In this document: positions 24,216 through 35,799 of the stretch, one piece after another
Position numbering within the stretch: the stretch's first letter is position 1
Layout: every line of letters begins with the position of its first letter
Assembly: GCA_905116865.2 (NCBI GenBank)
Contig: CAJHNH020004890.1
Coordinates: forward strand, 2,739,943-2,803,942
Length of the DNA stretch: 64,000 nucleotides
DNA from: Candidula unifasciata
Lineage: Eukaryota; Mollusca; Gastropoda; Stylommatophora; Geomitridae
Reading direction: 5' to 3'
The notes under the pieces: model-generated
The model's input: the letters and a program-made list of their open reading frames with translations, nothing else
The model's database searches: none
What the model was told of the DNA's origin: nothing
Position numbers and translations under genes: made by a program

Positions 24216-24940
24216 AACCCCTATTATTTCTTCAACTTATAATTAAGACATAACTATTTTAATCACATTCTGTGTATAAGATGACTCCAATTTAAGACTT
24301 TAAAACATTTTTGAAAATACAGTCTTACACATGATAGATCTTAAACAGTTTGCATGCTGGTTCTCATGCACTACCACGTACGGTTCAGCACCTCTGTATC
24401 CCAAAATCCGAACAACACAGAAACATGGCTCATAAACAGTACTGCATCTTGAAAACAGGAATACCCTGACCATACTAAATCCCCAGAGAAGTGGCAATGG
24501 TCACAGGCACTGGAACCTCGGCTTCAGGCCTGAATTATTTTAAATTTTAGCCTACCATCATCATGGTCAAGTGCAATCTGGCATGGGAGATCAAGCTTTA
24601 CATCTAGTAACCTTCAAGTTGTGTTCATGGGATCTCCTTCATGGAGATTGAGGGAAAGGAGGTCAAACCATTTGCACTGAGCTCTTAAGGTCATGGGCTC
24701 CTTTTTTAACTGTGCCATTTGGTTCATGGCCACAGCATCTTCAGAGATCATGGCAGAGAGGTCACTGGAGTTTCAGAGTTCATGCACTATGCAAATGACT
24801 TGAGAGGTAGGCCGCTGCTCTTCTGGAAAACAAGGAGCCAGAGTAGATAATACTGAGCACAAAGGAAGCCCATTCTTTCCATGGTAATCACTATTTTATT
24901 TTCTACCCTGATTGAGACAAGAGAATGTAAGTGGACTGAC

Positions 24941-25009
24941 CTGTTGCTTATACAGCCTGGCCAAGTGGTTGATGATGTTGGCCACCCCAGGGCTGTCTGC
25001 ACTGTAATG
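24941..25009 (-). CDS. NPHP3: NPHP3-like exon v (TPR, 23 codons)
   Basis: 69 nt, phase 0 to 0. Acceptor ATTTCTGCCAG|CATTAC, donor CAACAG|GTCAGT. Peptide HYSADSPGVANIINHLARLY ending KQQ: a TPR A helix with the SPxVAxxxxxLAxLYK signature. It joins IRLE before it and [10 protein letters not shown] after it. Confidence 0.9.
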
Positions 25010-25339
25010 CTGGCAGAAATTTAAAAAAAAACCAAGATTAACTCTTTCTGTCTCAGATGGCTCTTGCTAATGTCTGAGACAGACACAACTGACATCACCA
25101 AACTCATGTGTATACTATCTGTGCAGGAATCAAATGCACAATCTTTGCAGTAGACAAATATGTTGTCTGGGTTTGGTTTTTTTAAATCCTTGACTAAACA
25201 CAAGATATAAAAACAGATATAACATACTAATTGATACATATAAATATTATCCAATCACAGTATGTTGCTTAGGATAAAAAGAGTTATTCATGATCTTAAA
25301 TAATCATATGCATCTGGCTGTGCTCATTATTCACAATAT

Positions 25340-26400
25340 CATTCTATACTGACATATCATCATCATGATGTGCCCTACAAGATAACATAAGCACACACGT
25401 CTCTCAACAGATCTCTGTCCTTGGTGTTTTGTGGGTTTACTAGGAAATTTTACGCTCAACAGTTTGCAAATAACGGCACAGTTCCCATACTGTTGTCAAA
25501 CCAAGGCGGAGAAATCTGCCTGCAGCCAAATCAAACCTTGTATGTCAGAATGAGGAAACTGCGTACATGACACAAAAACCAGATACTGGCTGATCTCTAT
25601 TTGAGGGATTTATCTCTTGTTTTAAAAAAAAAAAAAAAAGTCCAGATAAATCTCAGATTCCCCCAGTCTGGTCTAAGACGGCAATGACAAAATGTTGATC
25701 TATTATGAGAGAGCAGTAATTAAATGTTGATCTGTTCTGAAAGAGCAACGTTGAAATGATGACCTATTTTGACAGAGCAATGAAGGAATGATGATATATT
25801 CTCAGACAGCAATGATAAAATGATCTGATCTGGAGAGCAATGTCATTCTTTACTGACATATCATCGTCAGGATGTGCCCTACAAGATAAGCACACACGTC
25901 TCTCCACAGATCTCTGTCCTTGGTGTTTTATAGATTTACTAGGTAATTATATGTTCAACAGTTTGCAAATAACGGCACAGCTCCCATACTGTTGTCAAAC
26001 CCAAGGCAGAGAAATCCCCCAGTCTGGTCTAAGACAGCAATGACAAAATGTTGATCTGTTATGAGAGAGCAGTAATTAAATGTTGATCTGTTCTGAAAGA
26101 GCAACGATGAAAAGATTACCTGTTTTGACAGAGCAATGAAGGAATGATGATATATTCTCAGACAGCAATGATAAAATGATCTGATCTGGAGAGCAACGAG
26201 AAAATGATCTGATCTGAGACAGCAATGATATAATGTTGACCAATAGCAAGAAAGTAATGATAAAATGACGTTGTTCTTAGACAGCAATGACAAAACGGTC
26301 TGTTTTGAGAAAGCAATAATGGAATGATGCTGTGTTTTGAAACAGCAATAATGAATGTTTAACTGTTCTTAAGAGCAATGATCAAATGATGATTCGTTAT
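25340..26400 (+). repeat. Intronic tandem repeat with an internal duplication
   Basis: The stretch 25350-25500 (GATGTGCCCTACAAGATAAC, ACACACGTCTCT, CAACAGTTTGCAAATAACGG) recurs at about 25850-26000. Between and after lie 30-40-bp degenerate units of the type AGCAATGATAAAATGATCTG. The array ends directly at the donor of exon u (26411). Confidence 0.85.
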
Positions 26401-26410
26401 GAGATCTCAC

Positions 26411-26582
26411 CTCCAACCTGATGTTTAAGGCACGGTCATAAAGAGGTTCAGCCTTGGCGTACATCTTCTTGTCATTATATAAGGCAGCCAGGTTGTTGAG
26501 TGATGAGGCCACGTCCTGGTGGTTTGTTCCGAGAAGGGACTCACGCATCTCCAGTGAACGCCTGAAAAAAGATTCTGCAGCC
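26411..26582 (-). CDS. NPHP3: NPHP3-like exon u (TPR)
   Basis: 172 nt, phase 2 to 0. Acceptor TCTGTCTGCAG|GGCTGC, donor TTGGAG|GTGAGA. Peptide [40 protein letters not shown], then [17 protein letters not shown]. These are two consensus TPRs with the N-N-L-A-x-L-Y signature. Confidence 0.94.
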
Positions 26583-26944
26583 CTGCAGACAGAGACAGGC
26601 TTTTAATTAAATCTTCAGGAATTGAATCTTGTGCAAAGAAACAGTACCAACAAACCAGTATAAATATATGTCCGACTTCGTATATGAACCCATAACAGTC
26701 CAGTCATAACATAATAAAGTGCTCAGACTCATGCTTGAGTTAGAAGTAGAAAGGAGCATTCATGTGTTACACCCTTGTGCCATGATGTTGATCCATTAAA
26801 TAAACATAAACATAGCTTGGTCAGCAGGGAGATACCACTTCTGTTCCAGACACTGTTATAAAGACTGCCAAAACTGCTACTGCCCTTTGAGATTCTACCA
26901 CTGATCTCGCCGTTGATGTTGACTTTCTGAGATAAGGTACTGCC

Positions 26945-27230
26945 AAGATAAGTGAATCTGTCGACTACATTTAGCTTTTGATCTTTACTGTGGTAGTGAG
27001 ATCACAGTAATTTTGTCTTGGAGTCGGTTGATAGATAACAACAGTTTTATCAGTGTTGATAGTTAGCCTGAAGTTGCTACAGGCTTCAGAAAATCTACTG
27101 ATGATGAGCTGCAAACTGGCCTCAGAGCTGGCGTTTAGAGCGCTGTCATCAGCAAATAAAAGGTACAAATTGGATGAAAGTGATTTGCTCAAGGACTTGG
27201 ATTTAAGTGAGGAAGAGTTGCACAATTCGT
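26945..27230 (-). mobile_element. Non-LTR reverse transcriptase fragment
   Basis: Minus frame: LYLLFADDSALNASSEASLQ, then FSEACSNFRLTINTDKTVVI. F-A-D-D is the reverse-transcriptase active-site box (YxDD type) and 'L.IN..KT' the following conserved motif of LINE ORF2. Short and decayed; same orientation as the host gene. Confidence 0.85.
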
Positions 27231-27234
27231 TGAC

Positions 27235-27920
27235 CTCACTCTCTCACCTGTGTAGTGGAATTACTTACACAAATAAAATGATAGTTTGTTTTAGACTACA
27301 TTTTTAAACTTTTGGAAAATCTCAATTTTTCAGAAATCTCGACTTTAGAAAAATCTTAATTAAGAGCATTTTTAGGGATCTATATTTGTGTAACCAGTTT
27401 GCTCCAAAGTGCCCATTTTACATCTAGATATCTATTTTGCATCTAGATTGTCTGTTAATGTGTAAAATAATTACTTGGTATTACATGTGCAGTTGCAGGA
27501 CACCAAAAGTTGGGAACATTTCACAGAAGAAAAAAAACGTATTGTCTGGGACCAAATATTCAGTGGCAAGACACCAAAATATGTTGGGGAAATGTCATGG
27601 GAAAATCTTACTTGTTCTTGCCAATCTTCCTTTTTCTTTTCTGGCACTAATTTGCTCCAAAATGCCCAGTTAGTCATCTAGATTATCTACTCATATGTAA
27701 AATGATAGTTTGAGACAAAATATTTAACCTTAGGAAAATTTCCGTTTTTTGGCAAAACGAGACAGGAGTGCGCCTGGGCATCTTTTTTTAAATCTCCATT
27801 TTTTTTCTCCAGTTTGCTTCAAAATTTCAAAAACTATTCATTAATACATGGAATGTAAGATCAATTTAACAAAATGGAATTCTAAACTTTGTACATCTCC
27901 ACATTATATTTTTACAAATC
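27235..27920. other. Intron sequence with an old imperfect duplication
   Basis: Two stretches (27275-27440 and 27650-27850) share TTTGCTCCAAA(G/A)TGCCCA and AAAATGATAGTTTG. Nothing coding is supported. Confidence 0.4.
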
Positions 27921-27924
27921 TCAC

Positions 27925-28058
27925 TCTGTATTATTCTGGAGATAGTATAGAACTCCCAGTTCGTTCAGAGTCCGTGCCAAGTCTGGGGAATCTGGACCCA
28001 TTACCAACTCCTCAAGCTGGAGAGCTCTCCGTTGAAGAGAATCAATAACCGCAACATC
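27925..28058 (-). CDS. NPHP3: NPHP3-like exon t (TPR)
   Basis: 44 codons plus two bases, phase 0 to 2. Acceptor TTTATGACAG|GATGTT, donor AATACAGA|GTGAGA. Peptide [20 protein letters not shown] then [18 protein letters not shown], a full TPR B helix and the next A helix. The split GA+G codon joins to [12 protein letters not shown] of the next exon, giving an intact consensus TPR ([18 protein letters not shown]). Confidence 0.92.
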
Positions 28059-28269
28059 CTGTCATAAAAATCCAGCAGACATTTAGTATTTGGATTGGTT
28101 TTGTTTTTTAAATTAATGTATAAAACTATAGTCACAGTCATAAAATATGTGCTGAGCTAAGAACTCATATCACAGCACTTTTGACATCCATATAAGCGCT
28201 CATTCTCCTCTTCAGCAGCCAGTGAACAGGTTCAGTTCTGAAGGTGCCAACTACTGTTGCAGACAACAG

Positions 28270-28800
28270 TGTTCTATTGTGCTATGAGAAGGCATGAGAT
28301 TCACAGACCAGGGCAATGCGAGTGTGACTAGCAAGGTCTGCCCATGTTAAGAAAAGTTTTCCACAGTTATAGGATGGGACTTCAGGACCATTCTTGCCAT
28401 CATTTATATTTAGTGTGATTCTTTTCAGATGCTCAGTTCTCATCCTTTCTACAGTCATTTCTTCCTTAATTCTCATTCCCTTCATGATGTGCCTCCTCCA
28501 CACAACATGATCCACAGCATTTTGTTCTGAGTCCACCTCAATACCTGTATCATTCAGGTCCTGCTTGTACATCTTTAAATCGCAGTAGAGGTCAGCCTTG
28601 ACTTCTTCTACTCATTTGTAATTCACCATAGAGGATGTCTTTGGGACTCTGCCATCCTCCAATCTCCAGGTGTGATCCAGCCGCCTGAGCCTTCGTAAAG
28701 TGAAGAGAGAACATTGCCAACACCAGTTTGATTATATATCTGTCTTCCTTTTCCTCTTAGTGAAGAATATGAACCAGATCCCCTGGTCACTCCTAGCTGT
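28270..28800 (-). mobile_element. LINE ORF2 C-terminal fragment with zinc-finger-like end
   Basis: Minus frames give SPKDILYGELQM, then PLLRFKDVQAG, then HVVWRRHIMKGMRIKEEMTV, ending in CGKLFLTWADLASHTR. This is the conserved end of a non-LTR ORF2: 'PKD.LYGEL...LR.KDV', then a basic helix and a C2H2-like finger. Frameshifts show it is dead. Confidence 0.8.
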
Positions 28801-29094
28801 ACCATAATGATTTATTTGTGTTGGCCTCCCATCATTTTTACATTTTACCTCTGCATCCATCACAGTTTCTGAAAGGGCATTCCCTCGTCAATTTTCTCGA
28901 GTACTGTTCCACGCTCTGTTCTGCACACTGAAACTCCCACAAATGAGCAGCCTATCTCTAAAAAAAAAACTGTTGCACAAAGTACATAGACATATATAAA
29001 GCAGATAACCAATATCAGAATACAAGGGAACTACAGGCCTAGGAAACAATCACACTAACAATCTCTGTGTGGGTCATGGGGCACTGTTTTTTTT

Positions 29095-29320
29095 TGGGAG
29101 GGGGAGGGCATACCCATTGCCACCCTTAAAAAAAAAGATGCTGGACAAGGCAACTAATTAGGGATGTGTCCTTTGAACTCAGAGTGCATCTGTCTGAGAG
29201 TCAAGAATCCAACAATCTGCATACAAACTAGCTAGATCTGTAAAATGGATGTGCATGCAAAACTCATGTTCTAGAATAAGACTATAGGCTATAAATGGAC
29301 CAAAAAAACAGACAAACAGA
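29095..29320 (-). mobile_element. Interspersed repeat A copy
   Basis: Diverged minus copy; AGAGTGCATCTGTCTGAGAG and CAACAATCTGCATACAAACT match the family. Confidence 0.75.
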
Positions 29321-29414
29321 CAAACAAACATAACTTTATGCCTGAGTTTAGGTCAGTGAATGCTGAGAATACTAAGAAGAAAACTAGCGTCCTGACTATC
29401 CCAGCATGTCCTAC

Positions 29415-29487
29415 CTGTCCTCTAGGGTTTCTCAACTTTTTCTTGATAGCAAATGCTTTCTTCCTCAATGGATGAGCCAGATCGTGT
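29415..29487 (-). CDS. NPHP3: NPHP3-like exon s
   Basis: 73 nt, phase 2 to 0. Acceptor GTCTTTGGCAG|ACACGA, donor GGACAG|GTAGGA. Peptide HDLAHPLRKKAFAIKKKLRN then PRGQ. It is basic and helical, completing the TPR begun by the previous exon (QKQDK-HDLAHPLRKKAFAIKKK). Short but supported by exact phase on both sides. Confidence 0.82.
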
Positions 29488-29489
29488 CT

Positions 29490-30120
29490 GCCAAAGACAA
29501 AAGTCACACAAAATTTAGCAGATAATTGACCTTTTTTGTCTTCTCTTTTCTTTGAGACAAACCACATAAAATATTGGGCTTTCCCAAAAAAAGCAGTTGA
29601 TTACATACACCCCCTTTGTGGAGAGGGCACATGTTTACAACAAATTAATAATCAGTGTTATCATAAACGGTGGCCAACAAGTCGATCTGACATATAAGTC
29701 GACCACAAGATTTTTAAGCTCAATATACCGTGTAGGCCTACACCTACCATAAAGGCCCCCAAGCATATGGTTGACGATCAGTGGCCTTAAACTTAACTTA
29801 CCAATATATCTCACTAAACGCTTTGGTTAACATCGACAAATGAATAATATTAAAAAGAGTAATATAAAAAGTGTAAATAGTACCATTAATTCATTATTCT
29901 GACATGCTGGGGGTTCTCTGGGATCAAATGAACAGTGCAGTGCAACAGAACAGACATAGAGAATCCATACACTGAAAAACGAATTCTACGGGAGTGAGTA
30001 GGTTCTGGAAGATATTCAACATACCTTTGTGTAGTTCACTTCATGTTTGACAAAGGCTGCCTGCCGAAATGTTATTTGTGTTGTTCTGTGCATGTTTTTC
30101 TGCTTCCCCATCTGGTTAAG
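29490..30120. other. Intron sequence, nothing recognised
   Basis: CGATCTGACATATAAGTCGA near 29683 hints at a pogo-like MITE; not supported further. Confidence 0.35.
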
Positions 30121-30124
30121 CTTT

Positions 30125-30300
30125 TTAGTCACAGTTCACTGGAATAACACCAGTCACCTTTACTTCTCAGGAAGTACCTGCTACCCATTTTAGGCTGGGC
30201 CAACCTAGGAGCCAGGGTCGAAAGAAAGGTTGAAAGAAAAAATATACCTCGATGCCGATTTGAACCAACTACCTTTCAGCTGGCAGGGGAGCATGGAAAA
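30125..30300 (-). mobile_element. SINE family B fragment
   Basis: Reverse complement: GGTAGTTGGTTCAAATCGGC (box B region), then TTGGCCCAGCCTAAAATGGG, as in the inverted copies at 16.2 and 38.6 kb. Confidence 0.65.
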
Positions 30301-31060
30301 ATATAAGACGGGTACAATGTTATATACATCAGTGTGGTTTGTCCTCAACACTTTGAAAATTAAGTCCGTTAGTTAGTTCTGTTGAGCTTCCAACATAATT
30401 TCTGACATTTCTTTTTTCCTTCTCCCCCTTCTTTGTTCTTCCCTTTCATCTCTTTCTTACTTGTTGGTTTTTTCTTTCCATTATTTTCCCTTGCTACCAC
30501 CACCACTACATACCCCTTCCCGTCAAAATGGATTCTCAGCTTCTGAGAAGAATGCATGGCGTGACCCTGTGAGCTGCGGATTGCATTTGGAATGTTTTTT
30601 CGACTGTGACCAACGTGTTGGTTTGAATTGTAGATTCAGAAAATGGCGCGATGCGTGTCGTGCAGTGTTGTGGTGTCCGTATGTGATTAAAATTGATCGC
30701 GTGGGCAACTGCTGATCTGTTGGCGACTTCAGCTACCATCAATGATGAACTGCAGTTCTAATACTGTGATAAACATTCGGTGTGTTTTTCGTTGGCACAG
30801 GAGCGGAGCAAAGATGGGGTGACCCGTTTGCTATGAAGCTGAAACTAAGACTACCAAACGACCAGACTACCCCTTTTTTCTTCATCATTAATTTATTGAA
30901 CTTTCTTCTGCTTTTCTTTCATTCTTTGGTCATTTTTAAACTGACCTGTCATTTGTTTCTTCTTCTTTATTGCCTACTGTCATCCTAACAAACTAATGTT
31001 TTAACTATTCACCCTCCTATCCCCCGTGTACAGAAAACAAACTATAAACAAATCTGGCAA
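30300..31060. other. Intron sequence, CG-richer patch of unknown origin
   Basis: 30540-30720 is less AT-rich and has overlapping short frames on both strands, but none matches a family I know. Confidence 0.35.
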
Positions 31061-31065
31061 CATAC

Positions 31066-31307
31066 TTATCTTGCTTCTGATACAGAAGAGCCAATGCATC
31101 CAGTTCAGTGGCCACCATTAGGTGATCTGGACCCAGTGTGTTCTGGCAGATCCCCAAGGCATGCATGTAGAGGCTCTCTGCTGTATCATACTTTCTCCAC
31201 TGATCATGCAATCCAGCTAAAAAGTGAAGCGACCTTGCCACCAATGGGTCATCAGGGTCGAGGTCAGTTTCCCTGATTTCTAAAGCTCTCTGGAGTGCTC
31301 GCAAAGC
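31066..31307 (-). CDS. NPHP3: NPHP3-like exon r (largest TPR exon)
   Basis: 80 codons plus two bases, phase 0 to 2. Acceptor TTATATTGTAG|GCTTTG, donor CAAGATAA|GTATGT. Two TPR units: [20 protein letters not shown] with its partner helix [12 protein letters not shown], then [20 protein letters not shown] and [20 protein letters not shown]. The HP/PDHLxVAxxLxxLAxLY signature is TPR_12 (kinesin-light-chain type). This is the best single exon for confirming homology. Confidence 0.93.
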
Positions 31308-31639
31308 CTACAATATAATAAATCTAATACAAAATCTTGGGTACCCTGATAACATTAGATGGAAGATGTATTAGGGAAGTTAAATGTCAAATAGCTCAAG
31401 CAAAGGCAGGATTTTACAAAATGTATAATATTTTATCAATCTTTCTTTGTCAACTGAGTCAAAAAAGAGAATTCGTTAAAGCTATTTAAATCATATATTG
31501 ATATATGGAAGTGAATCATTAAAACTTAGTAAACTAGTGACAACTTATTTGGAAGCTGCAGAGAAATGGCTTTAAAGATGAACGATGAGAATACCCTGAA
31601 CAGATAAAAAGAGTAATGAAAAGGTCTTGAAAACAAATT

Positions 31640-31915
31640 GACTCACAAAGAGAACTGATTGCCCACATCAGAAAAAGACCATCTACATTCTCTGGTCATG
31701 TAATGAGAAGGAGAAAACTGGAGTACATTGTGACAGTAGGAAAACTGGAGGGGAGGAGAGGCAGAGGGAGACCAAGAGAACAGATGCTGGACAGTTTGAC
31801 ATCTTTTTTATCTGTGTCATAGTTGTTTGAAAGTACACGAGACAGAAGGTTGTGGACAGACATGACTGCCTACGCCACACGGCATGGACTTGAAGAAGAA
31901 GAAGAATAAATCACC
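31640..31915 (+). mobile_element. LINE ORF2 tail
   Basis: The plus frame reads RPSTFSGHVMRRRKLEYIVT then GRRGRGRPREQMLDSLTSF: the 'GHV.RR..LE....G...GRRGRGRPR' block of non-LTR ORF2 C-termini. It ends in a GAAGAAGAAGAATAA tail. The same unit, split, is at 38795-39635. Confidence 0.8.
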
Positions 31916-31939
31916 ACTAATTACTAATTACGCCCGTGT

Positions 31940-32730
31940 GTCACCGGGGCCCTCACGGGAAGCAAAGAATAGTGACACTGCACCCTACCAGGCATGTCAT
32001 AAGAGGCGACTAAGGGTAGGGTTGGGCTTGAGGTTGGCTACCTCATCCTGTAAAAACCATAGCCACAAAAACCAACCAACCATGGATAAGTCAAAAAGAG
32101 AAGCAAATAAAATCCAGCCAACCAAGATGAGGGGAGGCTCTTCAAATAGAAGAAGTATGACACGGTGTGGAGAAAGCCGTAAGGAGTCCGGATCGTTAAA
32201 GATTGGGAGGACATGGGGAGAGCTCCATGCAAAGGCGAAGGATAGAACGACTTGGCGTGAGTTGGTTGAGGGCCTATGCTCCATTGGGGGATAGAAAGGC
32301 AGAAGAAGAAGAAATACTAATGAGGAATAATAGATTGCAATGGTTGGGGCATGTAGAGAAAATGGCAGACAACAAAAGGGATTTTTAAAAAACTGCATAC
32401 AAAATAGAGGTGAATGAGAGTTGACCTTGAGGCAGACCAAGAAAATCGTGGAGAGATAATGTCCAAACAGACTCAAAAACCCTTGGAGGCACTAGTTTGA
32501 AAGAAAAAGCCAGTCATAAACATAACTGGATTAGGGTGATCTGCAACCATAAAACTCGAGGGCTTGAAATGCCCAAGAAGAAGACAGGGGAGAGATAATA
32601 TTTAGGCAGACCTAAAAACACTTGGATGCACCAACCAGAAAGAGAAGGCCAATCACAGACATAAATTGAGGCGAGTGAAATCTGCAGCCACAAAAGTCAA
32701 GGGCTCGGAATTCTGAAGAAGAAGATATAA
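31940..32730 (+). mobile_element. LINE 3'-end repeat, copy 2, with duplicated tail
   Basis: 31958-32290 matches 855-1215. It continues with RNNRLQWLGHVEKMADNKR, a LINE ORF2 C-terminal block, then two tandem tail copies (about 32420-32585 and 32590-32725) each with AGACCAAGAAAATC-type, CACTTGGATGCACCA-type and GAAGAAGA ends. Confidence 0.75.
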
Positions 32731-33134
32731 ATATAATGTAAAACTAACTATAGAATAATACTAACTGTATTTATCAAGACACTTTGAGACGATATCAAAT
32801 GTGTTAATTCCTTGAATGGGAAGTTACTTTTCAAACTGAGTAGCAAAAACATTTTTAGATTTTCAGGTTTACTGTATATTTTTTTTTAAAAAGGGGAAAA
32901 AAGTATACGCCAGCTTCAAGATCACTTTCTTTTTATTCTTCTTCAACATTCTGAGCCTTTGAGGTTCGCTCTAAGGCTATTCAACTCCCTTGTGTACCTT
33001 TTGCCTCTCTGTTATATGCTTTTATCTTTAGATGTCCCAGCCATTTCAGTCAGTTAGCTCTCATGATACAGGTTATCAATGATGATTTACAGATTATAAA
33101 TTTCCTTGTTGCTTCTCACTCTCCATTCTTCATT

Positions 33135-33693
33135 CAAGATCACATTCATTCATTCATTCAGTAGCATGTCCCTCGCGGAACCTCGCCGCCATAACAACCC
33201 TCCGGAAAACCTTCCTATCCTGAGCAAGATGACCTGCGTCTGATACACCCATCTGGAGATCATCTGCCACATCCTGCACCCATCTTCTCCTTGGCCTTCC
33301 TCTTCCTCTCTTCCCAGGCATATACCCCTCCATTATCATTCTCTCCAGACCTCCATGACGCTTCAAGTGGCCAAAATATTTCAATTTTCTTTGTTTTATT
33401 GTCTTTACTAGCCAACCCTCTTCAATATTCAGCTCTTGAAGTATGGATGCATTTGTTCTTTTCTTTACCCAAGATATTCTTAGAACCTGTCTGTAACATT
33501 TATATTCAAATGCATTTATGCGCTGTTCCGCTTGTTTAGTAAGTGTCCAGGTCTCACAGGCGTATGTTGCAATGGGAAAGATGCATGCTCTTAAAAATCT
33601 GACCTTTGTAATTCTATCTGTACAATTCCATAATTTATTCAGTTGTTTTAGTCTTTGAAGAGCAATTGATAGTCGCCGTTTAATTTCTTTCAT
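33135..33693 (-). mobile_element. LINE ORF2 C-terminus, intact frame of 179 codons
   Basis: Begins IKRRLSIALQRLKQLNKLWN, then FLRACIFPIATYACETWTLT, FEYKCYRQVLRISWVKKRTN, KYFGHLKRHGGLERMIMEGY, KRGRGRPRRRW and a DR..FRR.V..A end. This is the well-known C-terminal part of RTE/BovB-like or related endonuclease/reverse transcriptase proteins. The open frame suggests a relatively recent 5'-truncated insertion; the ATTC tract at 33140-33160 may be its 3' tail. Confidence 0.9.
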
Positions 33694-33889
33694 TGTGTCA
33701 CCATTGTTGGTAACCAGTGACCCAAGATATTCTCAATTTTCCACCACTTCCAATCTTTCCTCATTAACATATATTTCCTTCTCCATGGCAGTTCTCATTA
33801 ACATATATTTCCTTCTCCATATATTTCCTTCTCCTTCTCAATGCATTATCTTTGTTTTTGCTATGTTAAGAAATAAGTTATGATTCATG

Positions 33890-34210
33890 ATTGTTATGGA
33901 TTCTTGGCAAAATTTGCAGAAGGTAGTTTGCCGTTGTTTTCCTCCTGAGCAGTGACTATACTAGTCGGTGGCCATAGCCATTGTCTCTACTGATGAGATC
34001 ATCTGCCTATCGCCGCAGAGTGCAGACCATAACCAACAATACCTGTCGGCTGCTCTTACACTCCATCCACCACCTGCTTCCATGGCTTCACGTAACCCTG
34101 ATTGGGGGGCTAAACGGGTACTCCACCTTGCCCAAGGGTGACCCGTAGACTAGCGGAGGAAAGGAGGCGTCTTACTTCTCCTTTGATAGGGGATACCCCT
34201 ACCCCGCTAA
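33890..34210 (+). mobile_element. Conserved SINE-type core
   Basis: Contains GAAGGTAGTTTGCCGTTGTT, ACCTGCTTCCATGGCTTCAC, GTAACCCTGATTGGGGGGCT and CTTGCCCAAGGGTGACC. I recall this core from widespread metazoan SINE 3' regions but cannot name the family with certainty. Confidence 0.6.
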
Positions 34211-34623
34211 CCGTAAGATCACATTACAATAAATAAATAAATAAAGGATGTTACAGTCACACACCTTTATCAGCAAACAACACTGAAACAAAACAATACA
34301 CAAAAAAGGAAAGGGCACAGAGAAAATGTATGAAGCTATTGAAATATGTAAATGAATGGAACAAAAGAATATATTTGGGTTGCCTGACTTGTTTTTCTGA
34401 TTATCATTGTATCTTTCGTATTTTCCACATCAATCACTTTTATGTGGCCACCAGATGTTTGAAGCTGGCATGCTTACTGTCCATCCATGTTTCACACACA
34501 TACACAAGTACAGTTCCATATAGCACTTATGCATGTCTTTGGAAGATGTTGAATCATAACAGGCTAGGTACCATCTCATGGATTAACAAGAAAGAGGACA
34601 GATCATGGCAGACATGTCTTTAC

Positions 34624-34715
34624 CTGTGAGAGCAGACCCAAGTCACGAAGGAATTGTCCCAAACATTCATATGTCTCTGCGACCTTGAGTAGACTAATAC
34701 CACCATGGTCAGCAG
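34624..34715 (-). CDS. NPHP3: NPHP3-like exon q (first TPR helix)
   Basis: 92 nt, phase 1 to 0. Acceptor CATTACACAG|CTGCTG, donor TCACAG|GTAAAG. Peptide AADHGGISLLKVAETYECLG then QFLRDLGLLSQ. 'VAExxxxLGxFLRDLGLL' reads directly into [13 protein letters not shown] of the next exon, forming the first TPR hairpin. Confidence 0.87.
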
Positions 34716-34759
34716 CTGTGTAATGAAACAAGATCATATCTTGTTGGATGATTTAAAAA

Positions 34760-34910
34760 AAAAAAAATATGAGATCTCAATGACTGGTTTAAAAAATAAA
34801 TGAAATCTTATTGGTTCATGAAACATGAGTTGAGATCTTATTGGTTGGTAAAAACAAGAATAGATCTTATTGGTCAGTAAAAAAAACTGGGTGAGATCTT
34901 GGATTAACAA
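34760..34910 (+). repeat. Short degenerate tandem repeat
   Basis: Four units with GAGATCTTATTGGTTGGTAAA and variants, about 36 bp apart. Confidence 0.75.
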
Positions 34911-35189
34911 TCATAAACCAATGCTTTGATTAGGTGAACAATAACAGTATCATGGAATCATTACTGTTGAGTTTGGGGAAAAAACTAAACAAATTTCTGC
35001 ATACACAAAAAAAGGTAAATGAAAATACATTGGCAACTGATGTACAGAGTGAGAAAACCTGTTGATAACTATAAAGTATTTTGCTGGAACCTGCAAGGCA
35101 AAAGAAACAGATGGAAACTAATAGCACATGAGGAAAAGAATTAGAGATAGAAAAAGACATGAGGAGCTGCAAGAAATAGGACTGGGGAA

Positions 35190-35228
<39 letters not shown>

Positions 35229-35464
35229 ATATATGACAGGAAAAGAGGAGAAGGATGTACAACAAGAGGCAGACCAAGAACAATAGAACGACAACATCAG
35301 AGAAACCTTACAACAGCATGAGGTATCTGTGGTCTATATATAAATATACACACACACACACACACACTCACCCACACATGCATGCACGCACACACACACT
35401 CACGCAAACACACACACAGCTTAGCTGTAAACACCAATATAACGTGCCAACACCCTTTTAAAGG

Positions 35465-35625
35465 TGAATGTTCCCTCGAGTCAGAGTGCATCTGCCTGAG
35501 AGATGAGGAACCAACAGTCTGCTAATAAATAAGCCTGACCTGTAAAATGAATGTGCCCTCATAACTCAGTTCTGAAACAAGACCTAAGACCATTAATGGA
35601 CAAACAATCAGAACTGTCTCAACAG
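35465..35625 (-). mobile_element. Interspersed repeat A copy
   Basis: GAGTGCATCTGCCTGAGAGA and GAACCAACAGTCTGC match the family; the 5' side is cut by a (CA)n tract at 35345-35420. Confidence 0.78.
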
Positions 35626-35691
35626 ACAACAACCAGTGACACATTCAATGCAGTGAAAACAACAAGACCACATTCAAGTTAAAATAGTTAC

Positions 35692-35792
35692 CAGTCTCCA
35701 GATTGCTGATTTCGGTAAAGTAAGCCTCAGCCATCTTCTCCTTGTCCCGCTCTATAGCCTGCCAGTAATTGAGAAGCTCAAAACAACGCCCC
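35692..35792 (-). CDS. NPHP3: NPHP3-like exon p
   Basis: 101 nt, phase 2 to 1. Acceptor TCCTGCCAG|GGGGCG, donor GAGACTG|GTAACT. Peptide GRCFELLNYWQAIERDKEKM then AEAYFTEISNLET. It completes the K of the previous exon (YAK-GRCFELLNYW), giving the typical 'ELLxYW' helix that precedes the first TPRs. Confidence 0.88.
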
Positions 35793-35799
35793 CTGGCAG

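Noticed and set aside
30461..30742. Overlapping frames on both strands in a GC-richer patch
   Set aside because: The frames conflict with each other and no motif is recognised; kept only as an unexplained patch.
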